A stretch of DNA of 64,000 bases. Origin: Microbulbifer agarilyticus (GTDB taxonomy: Bacteria; Pseudomonadota; Gammaproteobacteria; Pseudomonadales; Cellvibrionaceae). The translations under genes were made by a program, and so were the position numbers. A model generated the notes under the pieces. The model made no database searches. It was not told where the DNA came from and was given only the letters and a program-made list of their open reading frames with translations. Below are positions 18,855 to 28,500 of this stretch, in pieces (within the stretch, counting starts at the first letter, position 1; each line of letters begins with the position of its first letter). The stretch is from the NCBI RefSeq assembly GCF_019800665.1, contig NZ_JAHVKO010000001.1:496001-560000 (forward strand), given 5' to 3'.

Positions 18855-19187
18855 TTACAAGCTTTCGTCGGTGCCTGGGAACGAGTCACCCTCGAGCCGG
18901 TCGATGGCGCTCTGGGCGGGCGAAAAAATGGGACTTTTAAAGCCGGCGTCTTCTTCATCCCCCATTTCTTCCGCAAAGGTGCCGTAACTGGCGTTTGCAT
19001 CTTCTGGTGCCGCAGCACCTATAACGGGCAGGGAAGGCCAGCTCTGAAATTCGATTTCATCAATGCTGCCGTCGAGGTATTGGATCTCGATGGTGCGTGA
19101 TGGATGGTCTACCGCGACAACCTCGAAAAGGTCGCCTGTGTCGAAATTTTCAAACCAGCTGCCAATTTCAGGGGCGATTCTCGCCAT
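18855..19187 (-). CDS. Small acidic conserved protein (DUF6763-like)
   Basis: This 110-residue, strongly acidic protein begins MARIAPEIGSWFENFDTGDLFEVVAVD and contains IEIQYLDGSIDEIEF, a beta-rich fold. I associate it with the DUF6763 family of gammaproteobacterial hypotheticals, from memory. No catalytic motif or membrane segment is present. It is transcribed toward lexA, about 80 bp upstream of the LexA boxes. SOS control of this gene itself is not indicated because the boxes lie downstream of it. Confidence 0.8.
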   Translation of the reverse strand: MARIAPEIGSWFENFDTGDLFEVVAVDHPSRTIEIQYLDGSIDEIEFQSWPSLPVIGAAAPEDANASYGTFAEEMGDEEDAGFKSPIFSPAQSAIDRLEGDSFPGTDESL

Positions 19188-19440
19188 GACTTGGCCCTCC
19201 TATATCGGGGTGGCTCGGGTTTTTATCTCGGGCCTTCCCACGCATGGCGCTAGCTCTTTCGCGGTTCCTGCCGGGATTCGGCAGATGCGATGAGTAGCGC
19301 AAATTTTTCAAACGTTCATGGCCAATCTAATGTCGCGGGCGTGCGCTCGGTAACCGGAACCGGCGCTGAAAGGGGCTGGCTTTAGATCGATTAAGCATGC
19401 GCGTATTCCATCATTGCCGGTATGTGCTAGTCTGGCGGTT

Positions 19441-19466
19441 AAAACAAACGTTTAAATTGTTGGTTT
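19441..19466. promoter_or_regulatory. Putative PsrA autoregulatory operator
   Basis: The stretch before the TetR gene contains CAAACGTTTA (19445-19454) and a further GGTTTG at 19462-19467. PsrA of Pseudomonas recognises C/GAAAC-N2-4-GTTTG/C and represses its own gene. The spacing here (CAAAC directly joined to GTTTA) deviates from that consensus, so the assignment is tentative. Confidence 0.45.
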
Positions 19467-19485
19467 GAATTGTTGTGAGATTGGT

Positions 19486-20130
19486 ATGAGTCAGTTGGAT
19501 ACCGTTCAGCGGATATTGGACGCTGCGGAAGTACTGTTTGCCGAGCGCGGGTTTACCGAGACCTCTTTGCGTACGATTACCAGCACCGCGGGGGTCAATC
19601 TGGCGGCGGTGAATTATCATTTTGGTTCGAAAAAAGAACTGATTCAGGCGGTATTCGAGCGCTTTCTTACACCTTTTACGACCTCTCTGGATGCAGAACT
19701 CGCCCGTCTGGCCACCGAAGAGGGCTCGTTGCAGCTGGATGACCTGCTGCAGAGCCTGTACCGGGTTGCCTTAGCCGGCTTGGCCAGCCAGGGGCGTGAT
19801 CCGAAGCGGTTTATGCGCTTGCTGGGGCTGGCGTACACCCAATCTCAGGGCCACTTGCGTCGCTTTATCGTTTCCCGCTACGGCGACTCTTACCGGCGCT
19901 TTGCCGGCTCTCTGGCCACCGCCTTGCCCCACGTAGATCCGGTGACCTTCTACTGGCGCCTCTATTTCATGCTGGGCGCAACCGTATTTTCCCTTTCGAG
20001 CTTTGATGCGATCGAAGCTATCCTGAGAGAGGATTTTGGCGCTGAAAGCAGCTTGGAAGAAACTCTTGCCCGGCTGGCGCCGGCGGCGGTGGCCATGCTG
20101 ACCGCGCCGGTACCGACCGAAGGTGAATAA
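19486..20130 (+). CDS. psrA: TetR-family regulator, PsrA-like
   Basis: This 214-residue TetR-type repressor has an N-terminal helix-turn-helix domain (TVQRILDAAEVLFAERGF, then TSTAGVNLAAVNYHFGSKKELIQAVFERFL) nearly identical to Pseudomonas PsrA, which binds long-chain fatty acids and controls beta-oxidation and rpoS. Its position between lexA and nagZ is the same as in P. aeruginosa. ATG 19486 is chosen because homology starts there (MSQLDTVQRIL). The C-terminal ligand domain is less conserved, so the exact inducer is inferred. The operator-like CAAACGTTTA lies about 35 bp upstream. Confidence 0.85.
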   Translation: MSQLDTVQRILDAAEVLFAERGFTETSLRTITSTAGVNLAAVNYHFGSKKELIQAVFERFLTPFTTSLDAELARLATEEGSLQLDDLLQSLYRVALAGLASQGRDPKRFMRLLGLAYTQSQGHLRRFIVSRYGDSYRRFAGSLATALPHVDPVTFYWRLYFMLGATVFSLSSFDAIEAILREDFGAESSLEETLARLAPAAVAMLTAPVPTEGE

Positions 20131-20213
20131 ATGGCCGGGAAATCCCCGCCTGTTATCTGCTACTGCCCGTTCGTCTATTGCGTGATCGAAGTTTAATTGT
20201 GGAGTGCATACCG

Positions 20214-21227
20214 ATGTCTGCTCAGATTGGCCCGGTAATGATCGATGTGGATGGCCTTACGCTTACCGAGGAGGATCGCGAGCTGTTGCGGCACCCACAT
20301 GTAGGCGGGTTGATATTCTTTGCGCGCAATTATGAAAATCGTCCGCAACTGGAAAGCCTCATCGCAGAGATTCGCGCCGTGCGTCCCGAGATTCTGCTGG
20401 CGGTGGATCAGGAAGGGGGCAGGGTGCAGCGCTTTCGGGACTTCTTTACGCGCATTCCCTCAATGCAGGCGCTCAGTGCGCAAGCGAATACACAGCAATT
20501 GCAGGATGTCGGCTGGCTGCTTGCGGCCGAACTACTCGCGGTAGGTGTGGACTTCAGCTTCGCGCCGGTGCTCGATGCGGACGATGATTTTTGTCGAATT
20601 GTCGGCGATCGCAGTTTCGCGCAGGATCCGCTGGCCCTGTGCCAAAAGGCGCGGCCGTTTATTGCCGGCATGCATGAGGCCGGTATGGCAACGACGGGCA
20701 AGCATTTTCCCGGTCATGGCCAGGTGCTGGAAGACAGCCACGAAGAACTGCCGGTGGATGAGCGCGATCTCGAAACCGTACTCGCCGCGGATGGGGTGCC
20801 GTTCGCAGAGTGTATTGCCGCTGGCGAATTGGAAGCCGTCATGCCGGCGCATATCCGCTTTGCCAAGGTCGATGAAAACTCGGTAGGCTTTTCACGCTAC
20901 TGGCTGCAAGAGATCTTACGCAAGCGCCTCAAGTTTGATGGGGTCATCTTTAGTGATGACCTGACCATGGAGGGCGCCGGCGCAGCAGGTGGTTATCGGG
21001 AGCGTATTCACGCGGCGCTTTCTGCGGGCTGCGATATGGGTATTGTCTGCAACAATCGCCAGGGAGCCATCGAGGTGCTGGGCGCGCTGGAAGGCTATTC
21101 TATCGATCCCGCGTCGAGTGAGCGCCTCTCCCGCATGCGCGGTCAGCCCAAGATAAGCAGTTGGGATGCGTTGGAAAAGAGCGACCGTTGGCAAAAAACA
21201 CGCGAGTGGCTGGCATCCTGGATGTAA
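20214..21227 (+). CDS. nagZ: Beta-N-acetylhexosaminidase NagZ
   Basis: This 337-residue cytoplasmic GH3 enzyme removes GlcNAc from 1,6-anhydroMurNAc-peptides during cell-wall recycling. Diagnostic motifs are VGGLIFFARNY, LLAVDQEGGRVQRF and the catalytic-loop motif KHFPGHGQVLEDSHEELP, which includes the NagZ-type Asp/His pair. The nucleophile region is IFSDDLTMEGA. ATG 20214 follows GGAG; the longer frame from 20178 lacks homology. The substrate is produced by lytic transglycosylases such as the slt product encoded about 10 kb away. Confidence 0.96.
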   Translation: MSAQIGPVMIDVDGLTLTEEDRELLRHPHVGGLIFFARNYENRPQLESLIAEIRAVRPEILLAVDQEGGRVQRFRDFFTRIPSMQALSAQANTQQLQDVGWLLAAELLAVGVDFSFAPVLDADDDFCRIVGDRSFAQDPLALCQKARPFIAGMHEAGMATTGKHFPGHGQVLEDSHEELPVDERDLETVLAADGVPFAECIAAGELEAVMPAHIRFAKVDENSVGFSRYWLQEILRKRLKFDGVIFSDDLTMEGAGAAGGYRERIHAALSAGCDMGIVCNNRQGAIEVLGALEGYSIDPASSERLSRMRGQPKISSWDALEKSDRWQKTREWLASWM

Positions 21228-21277
21228 ATACGCACAATAATCCCTTCAACATTCGTCTGCAGCTTATGGAGTAGTTT

Positions 21278-22408
21278 GTGGAGTCAGCTAAAGCGTATTT
21301 GCGCTCCCTGGTCGGGGACGACCGCTTCTGGATTGCCGAAATCTTTTTCATTGTCCTGATTACCGCACTGGCCTCCTGGTTGGTGGGGCGCTTCATCCTG
21401 CAGCTCCAGGCGCGGGCAGCGCGCACCGTCAACCCGTGGGATGATGCGCTGGCCAACTCCATCAATCCGCCGGCATCGATTTTGATCTGGCTGTTGGGCT
21501 TGTCCGTTGCGGCTGCTCGCACTGCGGCCACCACTGGCTCAGAACTCCTAACCTGGCTTGCGGACAAGCCGCGGGCGGTCGGCTTTGTGGTGGTTATCGC
21601 TTGGTTCGGTTTGCGCTTTGCCAAAGAGGTAGAGCGGAATCTGGCGGATCCTCGCTATATGCATAAGCCGATCGATGCCACTACGGTGCGCGCCATCGGC
21701 AAGCTGGTGCGTGCGTCGATCATGATTACCGCTGCGCTGGTGATAATGCAGCGCCTTGGGTATAGCGTGAGTGGCGTGTTGGCGATGGGCGGTATTGGCG
21801 GCCTCGCGATCGGTTTTGCGGCGAAGGACCTCCTGGCAAACTTCTTTGGTGGTCTGATGATTTATCTGGATCGCCCGTTCAAGGTAGGCGACTGGGTGCG
21901 CTCTCCAGACCAGGAGATCGAGGGGACCGTAGAAGATATTGGCTGGCGCCTGACCAGGATTCGCACCTTCGACAAGCGCCCTCTGTATATCCCCAACGGT
22001 ACCTTCACGCAGATCTCGGTGGAAAACCCGTCGCGCATGTTGAATCGCCGTATTTATGAAACCATCGGCATTCGCTATGAAGACGCGCACTTGATGGAGA
22101 CTGTGGTGGGTGAGGTGCGCCGCATGCTGGAGCAGCACCCGGAAATTGATACCAACCAAACACTCATTGTGAACTTCAACTCGTTCGCGCCGTCTTCACT
22201 GGATTTCTTTATTTACACTTTCACCAAGACCACCGAGTGGGTTCGCTACCACGAGATCAAACAGGACGTGCTGCTGAAAATCCTCAAGATTATTGAGGCG
22301 CAGGGCGCGTCTTGTGCATTCCCTACGTCCACGTTGCATATATCCGAGTTGCCGGAACTGGCCATTGCAGACCGCTCTGCCGGAGCGCGCGGGCCGGTCG
22401 GCGCTTAA
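21278..22408 (+). CDS. MscS-family small-conductance mechanosensitive channel
   Basis: This 376-residue inner-membrane protein has about four hydrophobic segments (FWIAEIFFIVLITALASWLVG, PPASILIWLLGLSVAAA, RAVGFVVVIAWFGLRF, SIMITAALVIMQRLG). The glycine/alanine-rich pore helix follows (GVLAMGGIGGLAIGFAAKDLLANFFGG), then the cytoplasmic beta domain with LDRPFKVGDWVRS, GTVEDIGWRLTRIRTFD and IPNGTFTQISVEN. These are the MscS signatures. The protein releases solutes on hypoosmotic shock. It starts with GTG behind GGAG. It has one or two more membrane segments than E. coli MscS, resembling the YnaI/MscM subgroup. Confidence 0.92.
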   Translation: MESAKAYLRSLVGDDRFWIAEIFFIVLITALASWLVGRFILQLQARAARTVNPWDDALANSINPPASILIWLLGLSVAAARTAATTGSELLTWLADKPRAVGFVVVIAWFGLRFAKEVERNLADPRYMHKPIDATTVRAIGKLVRASIMITAALVIMQRLGYSVSGVLAMGGIGGLAIGFAAKDLLANFFGGLMIYLDRPFKVGDWVRSPDQEIEGTVEDIGWRLTRIRTFDKRPLYIPNGTFTQISVENPSRMLNRRIYETIGIRYEDAHLMETVVGEVRRMLEQHPEIDTNQTLIVNFNSFAPSSLDFFIYTFTKTTEWVRYHEIKQDVLLKILKIIEAQGASCAFPTSTLHISELPELAIADRSAGARGPVGA

Positions 22409-22742
22409 GCGGGCTCGCTTAAATTGCGCAATAGTCAGCTTAGTGACGCGGGCTTAATTTCAAGCTGCCCCCCGGCTTGAGCACAAGGTACCAAGGCTTT
22501 TGGGACCTTTTGGGCTAATTTGGTGATTTATTGCGCATTGTTGGTGAGAAGTAACATTAATTTCACGTGCAAACCTAGACAGTGGCGCAGTTTTATCTAA
22601 GAATCGGTAAGGACCTGTTTGATAGATTGAACAGGTGCTTCGAGAAAGTGTCCGCCCTCACGGAGGATTGGGCACCCAAATTGGGGTAGGCGAATCGCCC
22701 GCAACCTGGGTGAGCGCAATAACAATAAAAGAGGTTGGCTTA
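22409..22742. other. Long leader region of the cold-shock gene
   Basis: The 334-bp stretch has no gene. It contains a hairpin (ACCTGTT with AACAGGT at 22613-22636) and an AG-rich site (AAAGAGG) before the csp start. A long structured 5' leader is typical of cold-inducible csp mRNAs. No confident -10/-35 pair was identified. Confidence 0.5.
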
Positions 22743-22958
22743 ATGAGTGATCGCGTTACGGGTACTGTGAAGTGGTTTAATAACGCCCGGGGTTATGGTT
22801 TTATCACCAGCTCGGAAGGTTCCGAGGATATTTTTGTTCATTACCGCAGCATCCGCGGCGACGGCTACAAGACCTTGAATGAAGGTCAGGCAGTCGAGTT
22901 TGAAATGCAGCAGGGCGACAAAGGCCTGTTGGCAGAAGACGTGGTTCTCTGCGAGTAA
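22743..22958 (+). CDS. Cold-shock-domain protein (Csp family)
   Basis: This 71-residue OB-fold nucleic-acid chaperone begins [34 protein letters not shown]. It contains both RNP motifs, RNP1 as ARGYGFITS (family KGYGFIT/KGFGFI) and RNP2 as DIFVHY. Csp proteins melt mRNA secondary structure. The protein is shown from ATG 22743, where the cold-shock domain starts; an in-frame extension to 22635 has no homology. The leader and a clear downstream terminator make a monocistronic unit. Confidence 0.95.
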   Translation: MSDRVTGTVKWFNNARGYGFITSSEGSEDIFVHYRSIRGDGYKTLNEGQAVEFEMQQGDKGLLAEDVVLCE

Positions 22959-23011
22959 TTCGCCAACCATCTCAGGGCGACTGCCGGAATTGATTCCGGT
23001 AGCGCACAAAG

Positions 23012-23062
23012 AAAAAGCCCGCAGGGTAGTGCTTGATTGGCATTTCCCTTTGGGCTTTTTTT
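23012..23062 (+). terminator. Intrinsic terminator of the cold-shock gene
   Basis: AAAAAGCCC (23012-23020) pairs with GGGCTTTTT (23052-23060), with an inner AGGG/CCCT extension, and ends in seven T. A second small perfect hairpin (CCGGAAT-TG-ATTCCGG) precedes it at 22984-22999. Confidence 0.85.
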
Positions 23063-23172
23063 GTGTCTCTAGATTGCGGGGCGCGCAGGCTGCGCCCTCA
23101 CAATAGCTATCAGGATCTATCAGAGCCCGATTGGCCCATCCCGGCGCCAATGCAACTTCCCCGTACCCTCGA

Positions 23173-24408
23173 TTATCCGGCGCCTACGACGCGTAGCAAC
23201 TGGCCACAGAACCAGGCTGCGTAAGTACCGAGGGCGTAACCCATAACCGCGAGCAGTACGCCAACCGGAGCGAGCGACGGGTGGAAGGCTGCTGCGACCA
23301 CCGGTGCTGAGGCCGCGCCACCGACATTCGCCTGGCTCCCGACGGCCATGAAGAAGAGCGGTGCCTTGATCAGCTTGGCGACCAGCAGCAATAGGCCCGC
23401 GTGCACGGCCATCCAGATCAAGCCGAGCACGAACAGCTCTGGGCTATCGCTAAGCGCGGTAATGTCCATGTGGGTGCCGATAGTGGCAACCAGGAAGTAG
23501 ATAAAGATCGTGCCGATCTTGGAAGCGCCGGCACCTTCCAGTTTTTTCGCCGGTGAAAACGCCATGGCCACGCCAAGGGTTGTGGCGATGATGATCAGCC
23601 AGAAGAATTGACTGGTAAAGCTGAAGCGTGCGAGCTGCGGTGCGTTAGCCTGGAACCAGGGCGCGAGGAAGTCTGCACCTGCGTGCGCGATGGCGGTAAT
23701 GCCGAATCCCACCGCGGCGATAAGCATCAGGTCTTGCACGGTAGGGTTGCGCGCGTGTTTGCGCTGCATCGTCTCTACGCGCTCTCTGAGCGTATCGATG
23801 GCGCTGGTATCCGCACCAGACTTGGCATCGATTTTTTTCGCGTTGCCGGCCATGATCAACAGTACCGCCATCCACAAGTTGGCGATGATCACGTCCACCG
23901 CCACCATTGCAGAGAACACCTGCCCACCCACATCGAACACTTCTTTCATTGCTGCCTGGTTCGCGCCACCGCCAATCCAGCTGCCGGCAACGGTTGTCAT
24001 GCCGCGCCAGATTGCATCCGGGCCGTTGCCATTCAGCAGGCTCGGATCAATCGCCGACATGATCAGTAGGGCGAGGGGCCCTCCGATAACAATACCCAGG
24101 GTGCCGGTAAGAAACAGAATCAGCGCCTTGGGTCCAAGATTGATAATGCCCTTCAGGTCGACACTCAGGGTGAGCAACACCAGGCTGGCAGGCAACAGGT
24201 AGCGTGACGCAACGAAATACAGGTTCGAGTTGTGCGCATCGATAATGTGAAAGGTAGTTAGTAGCGAAGGCAGGAAGTAACAAAGTAATAGCGCTGGAAC
24301 AAAGCGGTAAAAGCGTTTCCAGAAACGCTGTTCACTGCCCGCGGTATAGAAAACAAAACCGAGAATAGCGGCGAGTAGACCCAGAATAATGGCGTCATTG
24401 GTAATCAT
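23173..24408 (-). CDS. DUF819 family multi-pass membrane protein
   Basis: This 411-residue integral membrane protein has at least ten hydrophobic segments, beginning with ITNDAIILGLLAAILGFVFYTAG. It contains GSWIGGGANQAAMKEVF and SQANVGGAASAPVVAAAF, glycine-rich re-entrant motifs of the DUF819 (YjcL-like) family. Two inverted halves with GGGAN and NVGGAAS motifs suggest a secondary transporter fold, but the substrate is unknown. It is convergent with the csp gene and lies downstream of csiV in the same orientation. Confidence 0.88.
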   Translation of the reverse strand: MITNDAIILGLLAAILGFVFYTAGSEQRFWKRFYRFVPALLLCYFLPSLLTTFHIIDAHNSNLYFVASRYLLPASLVLLTLSVDLKGIINLGPKALILFLTGTLGIVIGGPLALLIMSAIDPSLLNGNGPDAIWRGMTTVAGSWIGGGANQAAMKEVFDVGGQVFSAMVAVDVIIANLWMAVLLIMAGNAKKIDAKSGADTSAIDTLRERVETMQRKHARNPTVQDLMLIAAVGFGITAIAHAGADFLAPWFQANAPQLARFSFTSQFFWLIIIATTLGVAMAFSPAKKLEGAGASKIGTIFIYFLVATIGTHMDITALSDSPELFVLGLIWMAVHAGLLLLVAKLIKAPLFFMAVGSQANVGGAASAPVVAAAFHPSLAPVGVLLAVMGYALGTYAAWFCGQLLRVVGAG

Positions 24409-24462
24409 TGGATATCGATCCGTTTTTATTATTCGATAAGTTTATTTGGGCCAGATACGAAG

Positions 24463-24482
24463 ACGGCCCCGTTGGGGGCCGT
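24463..24482. terminator. Hairpin downstream of csiV
   Basis: ACGGCCCC and GGGGCCGT form a perfect 8-bp GC-rich stem with a GTTG loop, 32 bp past the csiV stop. On the csiV strand the T-tract is poor, so termination efficiency is uncertain. Confidence 0.5.
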
Positions 24483-24513
24483 TTTCGCACATCGCGCCTC
24501 GCGTCGATTGCGA

Positions 24514-25443
24514 TTATTCAGACTGAAGCAGGGGGTCCTGCTCTTCATCCTCTGTCTGCTCTACGGTGCGCACTTCGATGAGCACGCCCAATTTGGGGTG
24601 GTCAATATAGTGCAGCTCGCCGCTGCGCAGTCTGCGTTCTTCCTGAAGTACAGCAACTCGCTCCGCGATTTTTTCCACGGGCAATGCCGGCGTGTTTTCT
24701 TCGTCACCAAATGAGGCAAAGTCTGCGCTGGTGCTGAAAGAATTGCTGCTGTTAAAGGAACTGGTGGCAGGTTCGGCCGACGCCCCCAGGCCGAGCGGCT
24801 CGCTTTCTGCTACCGGTAGCAAGGGCGCGCGGGGCTGAGTCGGAACGGCAATACCTTGGGCGCTCGTGGAATCCGCTTGCTGTGGCTCCATATTCCAGCC
24901 GGTCGGTTGGAGCTGCGGTTGCTGCGCCCATTCGCTGAACCAGAGGTCGGTACTCAGGTGCAGGTAGCGCGAAACGCTAATGGTAACGCTGCCTTCTAGC
25001 TGATGATGTTCATCGCTTGGGGTGCCGCCGTTAATCAGGACCGCAGGCGCATTGCGCTCAGTTTGCAGAACCTGTCGCCAGGTCTTGTGGAACAGCACGG
25101 TGTAGCGCGGATTGCGGTTAAGGCTGGCCACCTTGTTGTTCAGCTGGTTGGCGGCCGGCTCCAGTGCCGGCAACAGCGGGTCGTTGGCGGACGGCGAGTT
25201 GAAGTCGACCCAGTGCTTGTCATAAGCGAGTTCGGGGGTGGCCGGCCAGGTCTCGCGGGAGGTCTGCATGCCTTCCTCGCGGGAGAAGACGACCATTTCG
25301 ATTTCAAACTGCGTGCCTGCGTATCCGGCCGCCTGGGCCTCCGCCACACAAAACGCGGCGCTGAGGGCGAGGAGGGTAGAGTTCGCCAGTCGCTGGAACG
25401 GCTTGTTGGGGCCCTTAGTGACCCGGTTGAAAAATCTGGTCAT
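24514..25443 (-). CDS. csiV: CsiV family divisome-associated protein
   Basis: This 309-residue exported protein has a signal peptide (TLLALSAAFCVAEAQA near residues 24-39) followed by the CsiV core: FEIEMVVFSREEG, RNPRYTVLFHKTWRQ, VSRYLHLSTDLWF. The C-terminal RRLRSGELHYIDHPKLGVLIEVR is diagnostic of this family. In Vibrio cholerae CsiV recognises peptidoglycan and activates LpoA/PBP1A synthesis. The middle is a Pro/Ser/Ala-rich spacer. ATG 25443 is preferred because it puts the signal peptide at the N-terminus. It lies downstream of mfd in the same orientation, about 145 bp away, as I recall from pseudomonads. Confidence 0.87.
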   Translation of the reverse strand: MTRFFNRVTKGPNKPFQRLANSTLLALSAAFCVAEAQAAGYAGTQFEIEMVVFSREEGMQTSRETWPATPELAYDKHWVDFNSPSANDPLLPALEPAANQLNNKVASLNRNPRYTVLFHKTWRQVLQTERNAPAVLINGGTPSDEHHQLEGSVTISVSRYLHLSTDLWFSEWAQQPQLQPTGWNMEPQQADSTSAQGIAVPTQPRAPLLPVAESEPLGLGASAEPATSSFNSSNSFSTSADFASFGDEENTPALPVEKIAERVAVLQEERRLRSGELHYIDHPKLGVLIEVRTVEQTEDEEQDPLLQSE

Positions 25444-25588
25444 TATATATACCGCGTTGGTCTTAGCTGCATTCTTTGGCGGCTTGGGTGCCGGCCCGCC
25501 AGCCCAGCAATCCTGAACATTGCGTTTGGCTGGCGGATATTTCGGCCATCTTAGCACCCTTTGCGGCCCGGATCTGCGTCATCTGCCG

Positions 25589-28500
25589 CTATTGCGACAG
25601 CTGTTGCAGTACGTCGTTGACCTGCTGCAGGCGCTGCTCCGGGCCACTTTCGTCGAGCGCGAAGTTGAGGTGGTTTGCCCCCTGCAGCTGGAAGGTGGTC
25701 GGGCGGCTCTGCACCAGTTTCACCAGTGTCAGCGGGTCCACCTTCGCGTTGTCGGCAAACTCAATGCGTCCGCGGCTCGCAGAGGCTTCCAGCTTGCGGA
25801 TACCCATCTGGTTGGCGTTGAGTTTGATCTCGGTGATGCGGAACAGATGCTTCAGCGGCTCCGGGAACAAGCCGAACCGGTCGATCATTTCTACCTGCAG
25901 TTCTTTCAGGGCGTTTTTGTCTTCCGCATTGGCGATGCGTTTGTACATGATCAGGCGGCTGTGTACGTCCGGCAGGTAGTCCTCCGGAATCAGTGCCGGT
26001 ACGCGCAGGTTGACGTCGACCGCGGGGGATTCCAGCGGCTCGTCGATATTCGGCGTGCGCCCCTCGCGAATGGCCTTGACCGCATGGTCCAGCATTTCCA
26101 TATACAGGTTGAAGCCAACGCTCTGGATCTGTCCGCTTTGCTCTTCGCCCAGCAGTTCCCCGGCACCGCGGATCTCCAGGTCGTGGGTGGCGAGAGTAAA
26201 GCCCGCTCCCAGGTCCTGGGCTTCGCTGATCGCTTCGAGCCGTTTCACTGCATCGCCGGTCATTGCCCGCTTATTCGGGGTCAACAGATAGGCGTAGGCC
26301 TGGTGGTGGGAGCGGCCCACACGGCCACGCAGTTGGTGTAGCTGTGCCAGGCCAAACTTGTCGGCGCGCTCAATCAGGATGGTGTTGGCACTGGGGATGT
26401 CGATGCCGGTCTCGATGATGGTGGTACACACCAGCACATTGAAGCGCTTGTGGTAGAAATCACTCATCACCTGCTCGAGCTCACGCTCGCGCATCTGGCC
26501 GTGGCCAATGCCGATGCGGGCCTCGGGTACCAGTTCCTGAAGTTCCCGGGCGATACGCTCGATACTCTTCACTTCGTTGTGCAGGAAGTACACCTGACCG
26601 CCGCGCAGAATCTCCCGCAGAATCGCTTCTTTAATCAGCGCATCGTCGCGCTCGCGCACAAAGGTTTTTACCGAGAGGCGGCGAGCCGGCGGTGTGGCGA
26701 TCACAGACAGGTCGCGAATGCCCGCCATGGCCATATTCAATGTCCGAGGAATCGGGGTTGCGGTAAGGTTGAGGATGTCTACCTCAGAGCGCAGGCTCTT
26801 GAGTTTTTCTTTCTGGCGCACCCCGAAGCGGTGTTCCTCATCGATGATCAGCAGCCCCAGGTTTTTAAACTTGAGATCGCTTTGCAGCAGCTTGTGGGTG
26901 CCAACGAGAATATCGACTTTGCCTTCGGCGACACGCTGTTTAATGGCTTCCACTTCTTTATTGCTGCGGAAGCGGGAAATTACCTCGATAGAAATAGGCC
27001 AGTCGGCGAAGCGGTCCTGTAGCGACTGGAAGTGCTGTTGTGCCAGCAGGGTGGTGGGTACCAGCATGGCAACCTGTTTGCCGCCGTGCGCGGCCACGAA
27101 AGCTGCACGCATGGCCACTTCGGTTTTACCAAAGCCCACATCGCCACACACCAGTCGGTCCATCGGCTTGTCGGAGAGCATGTCTCCCACCACGGCTTCA
27201 ATGGCGAGTTGCTGGTCCGGGGTCTCCTCAAACGGGAAGCCAGCGGTGAATTCGCGATACGCGAGTCCCGGGTCGCCAAATGCATGGCCGATGCGTGCCT
27301 CGCGCCGTGCATAGATGTCGAGTAGTTCTGCCGCCGCATCGCGGACTTTTTCCGCGGCCTTGCGCTTGGCTTTTTGCCAGCTTTCGCTGCCCAGCTTGTG
27401 CAGTGGGGCCAGTTCTTCGTCGGCGCCGGAGTAGCGACTGATCAGGTGCAGGCTGGCCACCGGTACATACAGCTTGGCGCCGTCACCATATTCCAGGGTA
27501 AGAAATTCTGCGGGCTGGCTGTCGATATCGAGGCTCTGCAGGCCTTTATAGCGGCCGACCCCGTGATCGATATGCACGACCGGTGCATCGATACGCAGTT
27601 CCGCCAGGTTTTTAACCGCGTTGTCCGCTTCCTCTTTTGCCTTACGGCGTCTGCGTTGCTGCAGTACCCGGTCGCCAAACAGTTGTGGTTCTGCGATCAG
27701 GTTGAGCTGCGGGTCTTCGAGAATCAGGCCCTGGTCGATAGGGGAGACGGTAATTGCAATTTGATCGTCACCGTCAACAAAGTCCTGCCAGCAATCGAGC
27801 GTCTTCGGTTTCAGGCGAATGCCACTGAGCAGTTCCAGCAGTGCCTCGCGTCGGCCCCCGCTTTCTGCACAAAACAGCACGCGGCCTTTGTACTCCATTA
27901 AGTAGGCTTCGAGCGCTTTCAACGGCTGTTCGGATTTGCCATCTACCGGCAGGCTTGGTGGGGTGCCGGTAGCGAAGTTGTAATTGCCTTCCGCCTCCGG
28001 GAGCGATTCGTTGGAGAAGAAGGCGCGCGGCAGGTGCTTCAGGGCTCCGTAGAACTCGTCCACATTGAGCAGTACCTGGCCTGGTTCCAGAATCGGGCGG
28101 GTCAGGTCGCCGCGGCGGCTCTCGTAGCGGTTTTCTGCTTCCCGCCAGAAGGATTCCACCGGCTGCTTGAGGTCGCCCTGGATAAACACCTGGCTGCGCT
28201 CGGGCAGGTAGTCAAACAGGCTTGCGCACTCATCAAAAAACAGCGGCAAGTAGTATTCGATCCCGGCGGGAGCGATGCCGGCACTGATGTCTTGGTAGAT
28301 GGATACCGGGCCCGGATCACAATCAAACTGCCCGTGCCAGCGCTCGAGAAACTTCGCCAGCGCCAGCTTGTGCATGGGGAATTCACGCGCCGGCAGCAGA
28401 TCGATTTGGTCGACCTTGTCCACGGTACGCTGGTCTTCCGGATCGAAGGTGCGCAGGGATTCGATTTCGTCGTCAAACAGATCGATGCGGTAGGGCAGGT